DNA of 48,507 bases, taken from assembly GCA_012719545.1 (NCBI GenBank), contig JAAYAD010000083.1:1-48507 (forward strand), in the 5' to 3' direction. The position numbers and the translations under genes are program-made. The stretch is from Clostridiaceae bacterium. Lineage in GTDB: Bacteria; Bacillota; Clostridia; DSM-8532. Below are positions 9,372 to 17,900 of the stretch, one piece after another. The notes below the pieces were generated by a model. It was not told where the DNA came from, did no database searches, and saw only the letters and a program-made list of their open reading frames with translations. Positions within the stretch are counted from its first letter, which is position 1. Every line of letters begins with the position of its first letter.

Positions 9372-10193
9372 TTAACCCTTAACAGCTCCTGATGTGAGAC
9401 CAGATACTATTCTCTTCTGGAAGAGCAGAACCATAATTACAAGAGGCACCGTAACTATGACTGCCGCTGCAGAAATTTCTCCCCAGGGTACAGTGTACTG
9501 GGAGTTGAACATGGTGATACCTACGGTTACAGTCCTCATATAGTCGTCGGTATTGAGAGTGTAGGCAAAAAGATACTCATTCCAGGCGCCTATAAATACA
9601 AGAATAGCTGTTGTAAATACACCGGGGGCAGCCAATGGTGCTATAACGAGGAAGAAAGCCTGAAATGGACTTGCACCGTCTATCTTGGCAGCCTCTTCAA
9701 GGGAAAAGGGAATATCCTTGAAGAAGGTGGTAAGATACCAGATTGCCAGAGGCAGGGAGAATGTAATGTATGGTATTATCAAACCCATATGTGTATTTCT
9801 GAGCCCCATATCTCTTAAGAATATGTACATGGGGGAGATAATGGCTATCTGGGGGAACATGCTTACACCAAGGACAACACCAAGCAATATTGACTTCCCT
9901 CTGAATTTGAGCCTTGCGGTGGCATAGGAGGCAAAGGAAGCAATAATTATTGAGAGTAAGGTAGTTCCTCCTGCAATTATAAAGCTGTTGTACAGGTATC
10001 TTCCAAAGGGACGCCAGGTAAAAGCGTGTATATATGACTGGATTGTAGGATCCAGGGTGTAAATCTTAAAGGAGGAATAAATCTCCGACGGTTTTCTTAT
10101 GGAAGTTAAGAATACATAGTAAAAAGGAAAGAGTATGAATATCAGAAATATTGCCAGAAATATATAAAAACCAACGCTCGGATTCTTCTTCAT
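9372..10193 (-). CDS. Sugar ABC transporter permease, MalG type
   Basis: A 273-residue inner-membrane permease of the binding-protein-dependent transport family (PF00528) with six hydrophobic segments. The EAA loop (EEAAKIDGASPFQAFFLVIAP) is where the ATPase docks, and the C-terminus has the MalG-type ending SGLTSGAVKG. I chose the ATG at 10193 because GAGGGGG lies 7 bases upstream; the longer frame starting at 10241 overlaps the preceding gene. It pairs with the permease at 10198-11550, whose stop is 4 bases away. No dedicated ATPase is nearby, so a shared MsmK-like ATPase elsewhere is likely, as is common for these importers. Confidence 0.92.
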   Translation of the reverse strand: MKKNPSVGFYIFLAIFLIFILFPFYYVFLTSIRKPSEIYSSFKIYTLDPTIQSYIHAFTWRPFGRYLYNSFIIAGGTTLLSIIIASFASYATARLKFRGKSILLGVVLGVSMFPQIAIISPMYIFLRDMGLRNTHMGLIIPYITFSLPLAIWYLTTFFKDIPFSLEEAAKIDGASPFQAFFLVIAPLAAPGVFTTAILVFIGAWNEYLFAYTLNTDDYMRTVTVGITMFNSQYTVPWGEISAAAVIVTVPLVIMVLLFQKRIVSGLTSGAVKG

Positions 10194-10197
10194 GTTT

Positions 10198-11550
10198 TTA
10201 CCCCCTCTCTTCCAGGCGGTTGCCCATAACATCCGCACCAAGAAGCTTAATATAGAAAATGCTGATCAGAGTGACGCACAGGAACACCATAATGGACAGG
10301 GTTGAACCTTTTCCGAAATCCATCTGGGAGAACATTGTTACATAAGCATAGATGGAAATGGATTCGGTGGAGTTGCCCGGTCCTCCGCCTGTCAACACAA
10401 ATATGAGGTCAAATATTCTGAAGGCGTCAAGGGTTCTGAACAGGAGGGAGACAACAATTGTAGGCTTCAAAAGAGGCAATGTAATTTTGAAGAATTGTTG
10501 TATGCGTGTTGCTCCATCAATATTTGCCGCCTCATACAAATCTGCTGAGATTCCCTGAAGTCCTGCTAAAAGAAGCAAGGCAAGATAAGGTGTTGTCTTC
10601 CACACATCTGCGAAAATTATTGAAAACAGGGCACCGCTTTTGGTGGTGAGAAGTAAACCCGCGTCTGGGATAATGCCTAATTTGGTAAGCCAATAGGCAA
10701 AAATACCTGTCTGGCCGTCATAGAGACTTAGCCACATCCTGGCTGAAACAACCGTGGGAATTGCCCAGGGCACCAAAACAGCAGCACGGGTAAGCCCTCT
10801 TCCTTTATAAGGACGATTTATAATAAGGGCTATCATAAGTCCGAGCAGCAGCTCAAAACCAACAGATACAACGGTAATAAACAAAGTATTGAGAAGGGTT
10901 TTTCCAAGACGGCCTAATTTTCCGTCCTTAACTTTCAGTTCATTAAAAAAGTGGGCATAATTTTTTAAGCCTATATAGTTAGGCTCCAATATGGATGTGC
11001 GAAGCTCTTCCATCAAGGACGCGCCCTGGCTTGCGGCATCATCCTTCTTTAAGCTTAAGGCTTCCAGGGATGCCCGCACATTTGCTACTTTTTCAAGGTA
11101 TTTTTCTGCAAAATCATGGCTTATAACGGCAAAGCGCAATTCATCATCGTTTACAGGCTTCATGTTATCAAGAAGGGTCTCAACCTGAGTGTATTTTTCT
11201 TCAATACCGGGCTGCTTTATGAGTTCTTCCTTGATAGAGTTGATTTCAGCCTGTATGGCGTCAACTTTCTGAGGATCGGAATTCAGCTCCTCGGATGCAC
11301 GGAGCTGTCTGAAAATGCTTTTTATGTAATACTGGGTATCTGCAAATTTTTCAAGATCGATTTTGTATTCTAAAGTTACTTTGTTTTTGGAAGGATGGTT
11401 CAGCCTGAGATCGAACATGCTAATCCAAAAGGAGTTTAAAACAGGCCACAAAGCAACCAAAGCTATAATAAGAACCGCAGGCAATATCATTAAATACGCG
11501 GTTATGGCTTCATTTCTCTCATCTATACTTCTATATTTGACTCTTTTCAT
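10198..11550 (-). CDS. Sugar ABC transporter permease, MalF type with a large periplasmic-side insert
   Basis: This 450-residue permease is about 150 longer than the usual 290-310 for MalF-type partners in Firmicutes. The extra part is residues 50-188, between the first helix (18-40) and the NYIGLKNYAHFF block that normally follows it closely. The insert is polar and largely helical in appearance, with coiled-coil-like stretches near 75-130 and 145-185. The rest is normal: five more helices and an EAA loop, YEAANIDGATRIQQFFKITLP. E. coli MalF also has a large loop (P2) that contacts the binding protein, though I see no sequence similarity to it. The ATG follows GGGGATGAA closely. Confidence 0.9.
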   Translation of the reverse strand: MKRVKYRSIDERNEAITAYLMILPAVLIIALVALWPVLNSFWISMFDLRLNHPSKNKVTLEYKIDLEKFADTQYYIKSIFRQLRASEELNSDPQKVDAIQAEINSIKEELIKQPGIEEKYTQVETLLDNMKPVNDDELRFAVISHDFAEKYLEKVANVRASLEALSLKKDDAASQGASLMEELRTSILEPNYIGLKNYAHFFNELKVKDGKLGRLGKTLLNTLFITVVSVGFELLLGLMIALIINRPYKGRGLTRAAVLVPWAIPTVVSARMWLSLYDGQTGIFAYWLTKLGIIPDAGLLLTTKSGALFSIIFADVWKTTPYLALLLLAGLQGISADLYEAANIDGATRIQQFFKITLPLLKPTIVVSLLFRTLDAFRIFDLIFVLTGGGPGNSTESISIYAYVTMFSQMDFGKGSTLSIMVFLCVTLISIFYIKLLGADVMGNRLEERG

Positions 11551-11577
11551 TTCATCCCCTGCCCCTCTTTATTTTGA

Positions 11578-11613
11578 CAAAAGCCATTAAGTGTATCCAC
11601 CTAATGGCTTTTG
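11578..11613 (-). other. Intercistronic hairpin between SBP and permease genes
   Basis: A perfect 12-bp stem (11578-11589 with 11602-11613) with a 12-base loop lies between the SBP stop and the permease start. It can stabilise or partly terminate the message so that binding protein is made in excess. On the minus strand only a short T stretch is within the stem, so complete termination is unlikely. Confidence 0.75.
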
Positions 11614-11631
11614 CCTTAAACTTTAATTAGA

Positions 11632-12963
11632 TTACTGAGCGTCAGCAACTGCAGCTTTCATCTGCTGTTCCATGTTTGCAACAGCTTCTTCAACAGTCTG
11701 CTGTCCGGCAAGCGCCTTGGATATTTCAATCTGCATTATTTCAGAGAGCTTAGGCCAGATAGGAGATACAGGTCTGGGAACGGCAACCTTCAGGCCTTCA
11801 ACAAAGCCCTTGTCTCCAAAGTGAGGATTCACTTTTACAACCTCGGCATCATCATAAAGAGGGATGTATGTGGGAGCAAGACCACCGTCAACAGCTGAAA
11901 TCTTCTGTCCTTCGGGACCTGCAAGGAATTTAAGGAATTCCCATGCAGCATCAGGGTTCTTGCTGTTCTTGTTAATCATTGCGAGCCATCCGCCAAGACA
12001 TGATGCGGATTTTACATCGCCCTTCGGCAGGGGAGCGAATGCAACCTTGCCAACAACCTTGGACTGGGATTCATCCTGGCACATAAACCACTGATAGGGC
12101 CAGTTTCTGATAAATACGCTCTGTCCTTCAATGAAGGATGTGCAGGATTCTGGTTCTGTAAAGGTGGTAATGTTGGAGGGAACAAAGTCGGAAGTAAAGA
12201 CTTCAACCATCTTCTTAAGACCCTTAATGGTTTCGGGGCTGTTGATTACGATGTTTCCTTCGCCGTCAACAACTGAACCGCCGTAAGCAGCAATGTATTC
12301 CACTGCGTTGCAAACCATACCTTCGTACTGTTTTGCCTGTGCTACGAAACCAAACTGGGTACCGTTCTTGCCCTTGTTGGCTTTTGCCATTTCAATGAGC
12401 TCGTCATAGGTTTCGGGAGCCTTGTCAACGATATCGGTTCTGTAGAAGAACATGCCGGCATCGATAAACCTTGGCATTGCCCAAAGCTTGCCTTTGAAGG
12501 TAGCTGCGGCAACAGGACCTGTCATGTATTTGGAAAGGTCAAGATTGTCTCTCTCGACATATTTGTCAAGTGCTAATGCATAGTCAGCCTGAGCAAACTC
12601 AGCAGGCCAGATAACGTCAGCGTCGAAAATGTCATATTCGCTGCCGCCTGCTGCGAAAGAAGTTACGTACTGGTCATGCTGCTTACCGGTATCACTGGGC
12701 ATTTCAACAAAGTTAACCTTGATTTTTCCTTCATATCTCTTATTGAAGGTTTCAATGATTTTGCCGGTAGCCGGAGTGACGTCAACACCTTTAGCGTATG
12801 TAATCTCGACAACTTCCTGCGGAGCCTCGGTGCTTGGCGCGGGTGTTGCTTCATTTTTGGTTTCAGGTGTTGTGGATGGTACTGCGGATTTGCCGCACGC
12901 ACTTGCCGCAAATAACATGACAAGTGCCAGCACTAATGCCAGAACTTTTTTGATGTTTTTCAT
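11632..12963 (-). CDS. Sugar ABC transporter substrate-binding lipoprotein, family 1
   Basis: The 443-residue lipoprotein has a signal peptide ending at Cys23 (AASAC), a Ser/Thr/Pro-rich linker to about residue 50 and a family 1 solute-binding domain (DIFDADVIWPAEFAQ near 110, FIRNWPYQW near 275, LGGWLAMINKNSK near 310). It captures an oligosaccharide outside the membrane for the two permeases downstream. It is a paralogue of the helix-anchored protein at 3756-5081. The start follows GGGAGG by about 9 bases. It is the first gene of the operon and should be the most abundant product. Confidence 0.93.
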   Translation of the reverse strand: MKNIKKVLALVLALVMLFAASACGKSAVPSTTPETKNEATPAPSTEAPQEVVEITYAKGVDVTPATGKIIETFNKRYEGKIKVNFVEMPSDTGKQHDQYVTSFAAGGSEYDIFDADVIWPAEFAQADYALALDKYVERDNLDLSKYMTGPVAAATFKGKLWAMPRFIDAGMFFYRTDIVDKAPETYDELIEMAKANKGKNGTQFGFVAQAKQYEGMVCNAVEYIAAYGGSVVDGEGNIVINSPETIKGLKKMVEVFTSDFVPSNITTFTEPESCTSFIEGQSVFIRNWPYQWFMCQDESQSKVVGKVAFAPLPKGDVKSASCLGGWLAMINKNSKNPDAAWEFLKFLAGPEGQKISAVDGGLAPTYIPLYDDAEVVKVNPHFGDKGFVEGLKVAVPRPVSPIWPKLSEIMQIEISKALAGQQTVEEAVANMEQQMKAAVADAQ

Positions 12964-13019
12964 TCAGACATTCCTCCCAAATTATTTTGTCAGACTCTTT
13001 TTCAGAATCTCTACCTAGG

Positions 13020-13048
13020 ATTATAGGAGGAACGCCTAATTTTCTTAA
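13020..13048 (-). promoter_or_regulatory. Probable promoter of the SBP operon
   Basis: A perfect -10 TATAAT (13020-13025) with a 17-base spacer and a poor -35 TTAAGA (13043-13048). A weak -35 next to a YesN-type regulator gene is consistent with activation by that regulator. Confidence 0.55.
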
Positions 13049-13123
13049 TAAAAAATCTTCTGATTTTGTTTAAAATTTAAAGAAGTTTATTTGAAAATTT
13101 TAAAAACATTTATTTAAGGGCTA

Positions 13124-14764
13124 TTAAAGGGATATAAAATCATCCCGGATAATATCCCTGTAATCGGTGGGGGAAACGCCAACAAGCTTCTTAAAGCAGG
13201 TGCTGAAGTACTGGGAATCCTTAAAACCTACCTTGTCGGCTATCTCATAGGCTTTAAGGGTTGTTTCCTTAAGAAGTTTTTTGGCAGAGTCAATCCTTAC
13301 CTTTGTAAGATATTCAATGCAGGTTTCGCCTGTAACCTGCTTAAAGAGCTGGCTGAAATAACCGGGGCTGATATGGACGCTTTCTGCAATGGTTTTCAGG
13401 CTCAGTTCCGGATCCATATAATTCTCGAGGATAAATTCCTTAGCCTTTATAATTGAGCTTCTGGTCAGCGAATGGTGCTTGCTGAGTATAAAGTTAACAG
13501 TATTGTCAAGAATGCCTGCAAGATCTGAATGGATGTCGTCAAGGGTATCGCATTCCATTATCTTGAAAGGTGAAAAGCCTTGACCCAACACTTCCGACAG
13601 ATTAGCTCCAAATTCAAGAATAATGCGGATAATTCGGTTTACTATCTCAATGGACAATAAGTATATATGATCCTTTTTGGCATTGCCTTCTTTTCTGATA
13701 ATATCAAAAATCTCATTGAGAATTGCCTGTGCCTGAGCTTTATTTCCGCCCTTGGTATAGAGAATAAGATCATTTATTTTCTGCATGGCAAAGGGGGAAA
13801 TGGTGGCTTCATAGGACTGATCCAAATCCTCAATAAAAATAATGCTGTTCTTTCCAAAAGCAAGCCTGTATTCCAGGGCCATCTTGGCTTCGCTGTATGA
13901 TTTGCCTATATCCATAAGCTGGGTGTAGGTTCTTCCTATGCCTGCCGACACGCTGACTTTAAGATACTGCCGTACAGAGTTCTGAAGATGCTGAATACAC
14001 TGGTGAAGCTCGGTTATGATATTGCCCTTGTCAACATTCTTTATGCAGCAAATAATTCCCACTTCATTGCGCTTTTCCTCAAAGGTGTATACGGTTCGGT
14101 TCTCATTTGTGAGAATTTCTTCTGCAATATTCTGAATGCAGAACTTAATAAGGTTCATATCTCCTTCGGTATTTTTTTGGGACAATATTGAAAAATCATC
14201 AATGCTGATAATAAGGCAAATGTAGTTATCGGCTTCAAGGCTTATTCCCAAATACTCCAGCTTATTATTGATTTCCTGAGGCGAAAATGCGCTGTTAACA
14301 AGGTTGAGAAAAAACCTTTCCTTAAACAGGGGCAGGCTTTCTCTAAGGAGTTCTTTTAACTTTTTCAGATGCTCCTTTTCCATTTCCTTATGTTCAAGCG
14401 CTTCAGACGCATCAATGAGGGTTTGGATAAGTTCATTCTGCAGTATGGGCTTGGTAATATATCTGAAAATTCCGATTTCTATGGCTTGCTGAGCATATGT
14501 AAACTCGTTGTATCCTGTCAGGAAAATAATAATAACCTCGGGAAGATGCTTCTTTATTTCCTGGGCCAATTCTATGCCGTCCATAACAGGCATGTAAATG
14601 TCGGTAAGTATAATGTCAGGTTTTGTCTTTAATGCTTTTTCGAGAGCTTCCTTGCCGTTTTCGGCTACATCGACTACCTCATAGCCATAGTTTGCCCAAT
14701 CAATTGAACTGATTATGCCGTTGCGTATAATCTGCTCATCGTCAACGACCAGTATCTTGTGCAT
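13124..14764 (-). CDS. Response regulator, YesN type (REC plus AraC-family HTH)
   Basis: A 546-residue transcription regulator. The receiver domain (1-120) has the acidic pair Asp8/Asp9, phosphoacceptor Asp55 in DIILTDIYMP, Thr83 and Lys105. A long middle region of no clear family follows. Two AraC-type helix-turn-helix units occupy about 440-540 (LSLKTIAESVHISPGYFSQLF and the GFKDSQYFSTCFKKLVGVSP block). It lies upstream of, and in line with, the SBP operon, so it probably activates it. Its kinase partner is probably the orphan YesM-type kinase at 5109-6995; the kinase at 15061 is of a different class. A GGGGGT site precedes the ATG. Confidence 0.93.
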   Translation of the reverse strand: MHKILVVDDEQIIRNGIISSIDWANYGYEVVDVAENGKEALEKALKTKPDIILTDIYMPVMDGIELAQEIKKHLPEVIIIFLTGYNEFTYAQQAIEIGIFRYITKPILQNELIQTLIDASEALEHKEMEKEHLKKLKELLRESLPLFKERFFLNLVNSAFSPQEINNKLEYLGISLEADNYICLIISIDDFSILSQKNTEGDMNLIKFCIQNIAEEILTNENRTVYTFEEKRNEVGIICCIKNVDKGNIITELHQCIQHLQNSVRQYLKVSVSAGIGRTYTQLMDIGKSYSEAKMALEYRLAFGKNSIIFIEDLDQSYEATISPFAMQKINDLILYTKGGNKAQAQAILNEIFDIIRKEGNAKKDHIYLLSIEIVNRIIRIILEFGANLSEVLGQGFSPFKIMECDTLDDIHSDLAGILDNTVNFILSKHHSLTRSSIIKAKEFILENYMDPELSLKTIAESVHISPGYFSQLFKQVTGETCIEYLTKVRIDSAKKLLKETTLKAYEIADKVGFKDSQYFSTCFKKLVGVSPTDYRDIIRDDFISL

Positions 14765-15060
14765 AAAACTACCCCCATGATTTCATCTAATAACATGATA
14801 CATGAATACAGCCTGAAAACAAACTCTTAATTGCTTCCAAACCAAAATAAAGGGAAATAATTTTGTTATTTTATTGCGAAAACTAGCATAAAATTGCCTA
14901 TTTTAACAAATATACATCCTAATTTTCGGGTAGAATGTCAAATTTAGATGGGAAAATGATAAAATTACTATATAGTTGGGGTATATATAAAGTGGTGTCA
15001 AAAATAATATACATAATTTGTAAAAAATAGTAAAACTAACAGGTGGTATCAGGAGGGTTT

Positions 15061-16923
15061 ATGCGTGCAAACAGCAGTATGCGTGCCAAGTTTTTGATTT
15101 TTACGGTGGTATTCTTCTCCTTTTTTCTGACAGTCAGATTTGTAAGCTGTATAAACTACTGCGGAGTACAGTTGGAATTAATTTTTCATAACTACTCATG
15201 TTTAGCGAAATCATTTTCAGAATCGTTCATGAACTATATTGAAACAGTGTGGGTCATGGAGGAACTTACCGGTATAAGCATTATTGATAGTTCCTATGAT
15301 TTTTCTGTTATTAAAGAGCAGATTGATTCTTTCCGGGAAAAAGGAATTGAAAATATATACATTTATGACGGTGAAGGCAGAAATATTTATTCCTTCTATG
15401 TATCCAGAAAGAATTTTACATTGAAACCTTTTCTGGATGATGTAATAAACGGAAAGGACAAAATTGTAACCATAAATTATGATGATTCGGGAGAAAGCAA
15501 TATCTGGGCTGTCAGCGCAATTAAGAAAGAAGGGGATTTAAAAGGAATAGCTGCCGTTTGCATTAATGCCAATATACTTGGCAAATATCTGCAAATCATT
15601 GATAACGAGGCTTATGGTCTTGATTATCACTACTCAGTAATGGACAACAGCGGAAATGTCGTATACTGCAGCAATAATAAGGTAAAGCCCTGCAATATGT
15701 TATGTTTTACAGATGGTACAGAAATAAATGGGAATGATTTGCATAAGAAAGAAATATTAAGGTCATTTCTATCCAATAATCCAAAAAGTATAAGTGCTGA
15801 TTTTCCAGTTGAAGGTATAGACTGGAGCTTTAGAATTACTTTGCCCTCAGAGACTATCAAACCGTGGTTCTATTGGCAGATAAAAAATGACTTGATGATG
15901 ATGTCTGTATTTGCCTTATTTAGCCTTATTGCTTATCTTCTTTTAAATAAAAGAATTATTGAAGCTCTTTCAAAATTCAGCGAAGCCTCAATAAAGGTAA
16001 TAAACGGAGATTATTCGGCAAGAATCCGTCTTGACGGATACAAAGAATTAAAAGAGGCAAGCGATAATTTTGACAGAATGCTTGATACCATTGAAAGAAA
16101 TCAGCAGACAAAAACAGAATATCTCATGAATATATTCCATGATATTAAGAATCCTCTGAATGTTATTTTCGCCTCAATGCAACTTATGGAGAACTACAAA
16201 TCCATTAATGATCCCGAATCTTTCAGATCAAAAGTATTGACACAGGTTAAATTAATACGGCAGAACTGTTACCGCTTAATGCGCCTTACAAGAAACCTGA
16301 TAGATATAAACAAGCATGATAACGGCTTCTTAAAAATAAAGCTATGTAATTATGATATGGTAAAGCTAATAAAGGGAATTACTGATTCGGTCAAGAAGTA
16401 TACAGAATTAAAAGGAATAAATCTTATCTTCACGTCAGAACTTGAATCTCAAATCATGGCCTGTGATCCCGACATGATAGAACGAATTATCCTGAATCTC
16501 ATATCCAACGCAATAAAATTTACAGACAGGGACGGAACAATTACCGTCAGTATCAGACAATTGGATAATGGCAATAAATTATTGCTCATGGTCCAGGACA
16601 CAGGCATTGGAATACCCAAAAATAAATTAAACACTATTTTTGACCGTTTCAAACAGGCAGAGGATTTATTTAACAGAAACAAGGAAGGAAGCGGGCTGGG
16701 CCTTTCAGTTGTAAAAGCTTTTGTAAACGCCCACCAGGGGGATATATCGGTAAAAAGCGAATATATGAAAGGAACCACCTTCTATATCACACTGCCTGTA
16801 ATAACTGTTGACAATGCTGCCGATTGTCCGCCTGTAAAAAACAGTACCTCATCAAATGTACTAAACAGCTTAAATATAGAATTTTCAGATATATATTCAG
16901 GCTTTGAGGAGGAAGTCTCATAG
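15061..16923 (+). CDS. Sensor histidine kinase, HisKA type, orphan
   Basis: The 620-residue kinase has helices near 10-28 and 278-296 enclosing an outside sensor of the Cache kind, a HAMP-like linker, a HisKA block FHDIKNPLN with phosphoacceptor His360, and an ATP domain with N box NLISNAIKF (Asn483) and DTGIGIP (Asp513). Its HisKA class differs from the YesM kinases nearby. No response regulator of the usual OmpR type is in the window. The C-terminal tail of about 35 residues beyond the ATP domain is unassigned. I chose ATG 15061, four bases after AGGAGGG; a GTG 18 bases upstream is open too. The gene is divergent from the regulator at 13124-14764. The 296-base gap between them is AT-rich and shows no clear promoter. 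Confidence 0.88.
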   Translation: MRANSSMRAKFLIFTVVFFSFFLTVRFVSCINYCGVQLELIFHNYSCLAKSFSESFMNYIETVWVMEELTGISIIDSSYDFSVIKEQIDSFREKGIENIYIYDGEGRNIYSFYVSRKNFTLKPFLDDVINGKDKIVTINYDDSGESNIWAVSAIKKEGDLKGIAAVCINANILGKYLQIIDNEAYGLDYHYSVMDNSGNVVYCSNNKVKPCNMLCFTDGTEINGNDLHKKEILRSFLSNNPKSISADFPVEGIDWSFRITLPSETIKPWFYWQIKNDLMMMSVFALFSLIAYLLLNKRIIEALSKFSEASIKVINGDYSARIRLDGYKELKEASDNFDRMLDTIERNQQTKTEYLMNIFHDIKNPLNVIFASMQLMENYKSINDPESFRSKVLTQVKLIRQNCYRLMRLTRNLIDINKHDNGFLKIKLCNYDMVKLIKGITDSVKKYTELKGINLIFTSELESQIMACDPDMIERIILNLISNAIKFTDRDGTITVSIRQLDNGNKLLLMVQDTGIGIPKNKLNTIFDRFKQAEDLFNRNKEGSGLGLSVVKAFVNAHQGDISVKSEYMKGTTFYITLPVITVDNAADCPPVKNSTSSNVLNSLNIEFSDIYSGFEEEVS

Positions 16924-16963
16924 TATTAAGATAAATCTGACCGCAAAAAGAGGAGGCAAAATG

Positions 16964-17842
16964 ATGGACAGAATCGAAATTAAAAGCCAAAGGCTTTCCG
17001 TAACAATGCAATACCCGGGCACCTATTACAAAGGTTCCCGTTTTGACTGGACAGGGTTTATTACCGATGTAATACTGGATGGAAAACATAGTTTTTGCAC
17101 CGATGAATCATCTGTTCCCGGTGTTGGAACCGGAGGGAGAGGCCTGTGTAATGAATTTGGCATAGAGGAACCTGTGGGATATGATGAGGCAAAAGTGGGA
17201 GAGAAATTCACAAAAATTGGTATAGGGCTTTTGGAAAAGGATAACCTTGAAAAATATGCTTTTGATAAGCCTTATAAAATATCTCCCTTTGACTTTGAAG
17301 TGGATATAAAGCCCGACAAAGCGGTATTTATCTCTGAACCCTGTTCCTATAACGGATATGCTGTAAGGCTTATTAAAGATGTGTCGGTTAAGGAAAATTT
17401 TCTTACCATAAAATATACTCTTGAAAATACAGGGCAAAAAACAATTGAAACCACGGAATACGTACATAATTTCATAAATATTGATAAAGCAGGAATTGGC
17501 CCTCATATGAATCTTTCTTTCTCCTTTGATCTTGAGGGCGATTGTATTTTTGATGGAGACAATGTCCTTAATATTTCCAAGAGGGAAATTGAGTGGGACA
17601 GAATTCCGAATGGGGTATTTTACTTTAAGCTTGAAGGCTTAAAAGAAAAATCCTGCTGGTGGATGCTTGAAAATAAGATTACCGGAACTGGTATAAAGGA
17701 AATTGATGATTTTCCTGTCACAAAAGTGGCTTTATGGGGTACGGAATGTGTGGTCAGCCCGGAAATATTCATAAATCTTTCGGTAGAACCGGGAAAGACT
17801 CAAACATGGACCAGAACCTATGAGTTTTTCAGTAAAAAATAA
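16964..17842 (+). CDS. Galactose-mutarotase-like protein of unknown substrate
   Basis: A 292-residue soluble protein with no signal peptide. Its pattern, including YYKGSRFDWTGFITDV (40-55), the GLCNEFGIEEPVGYDEA block, YVHNF near 180 and a C-terminal WGTECVVSPE with PGKTQTWTRTYEF, fits the beta-sandwich fold shared by aldose epimerases and related carbohydrate-binding proteins. I cannot name a substrate or prove catalysis. The gene follows the kinase by 40 bases and probably shares its transcript. AGGAGG lies 7 bases before ATG 16964; ATG 16961 is equally in frame. A role with a sugar that the kinase senses is a guess from position. Confidence 0.7.
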   Translation: MDRIEIKSQRLSVTMQYPGTYYKGSRFDWTGFITDVILDGKHSFCTDESSVPGVGTGGRGLCNEFGIEEPVGYDEAKVGEKFTKIGIGLLEKDNLEKYAFDKPYKISPFDFEVDIKPDKAVFISEPCSYNGYAVRLIKDVSVKENFLTIKYTLENTGQKTIETTEYVHNFINIDKAGIGPHMNLSFSFDLEGDCIFDGDNVLNISKREIEWDRIPNGVFYFKLEGLKEKSCWWMLENKITGTGIKEIDDFPVTKVALWGTECVVSPEIFINLSVEPGKTQTWTRTYEFFSKK

Positions 17843-17851
17843 AATTGGTAA

Positions 17852-17881
17852 AAATAAATGGGGGAAGGCAGAGCCTTCCCC
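17852..17881 (-). terminator. Terminator between convergent genes
   Basis: A perfect 9-bp stem (17861-17869 with 17873-17881) with a 3-base loop. On the minus strand it is followed by a T-rich run, so it mainly ends the SBP transcript; it may also slow the plus-strand transcript. Confidence 0.75.
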
Positions 17882-17900
17882 TTAAATGATTCATCCTTTA

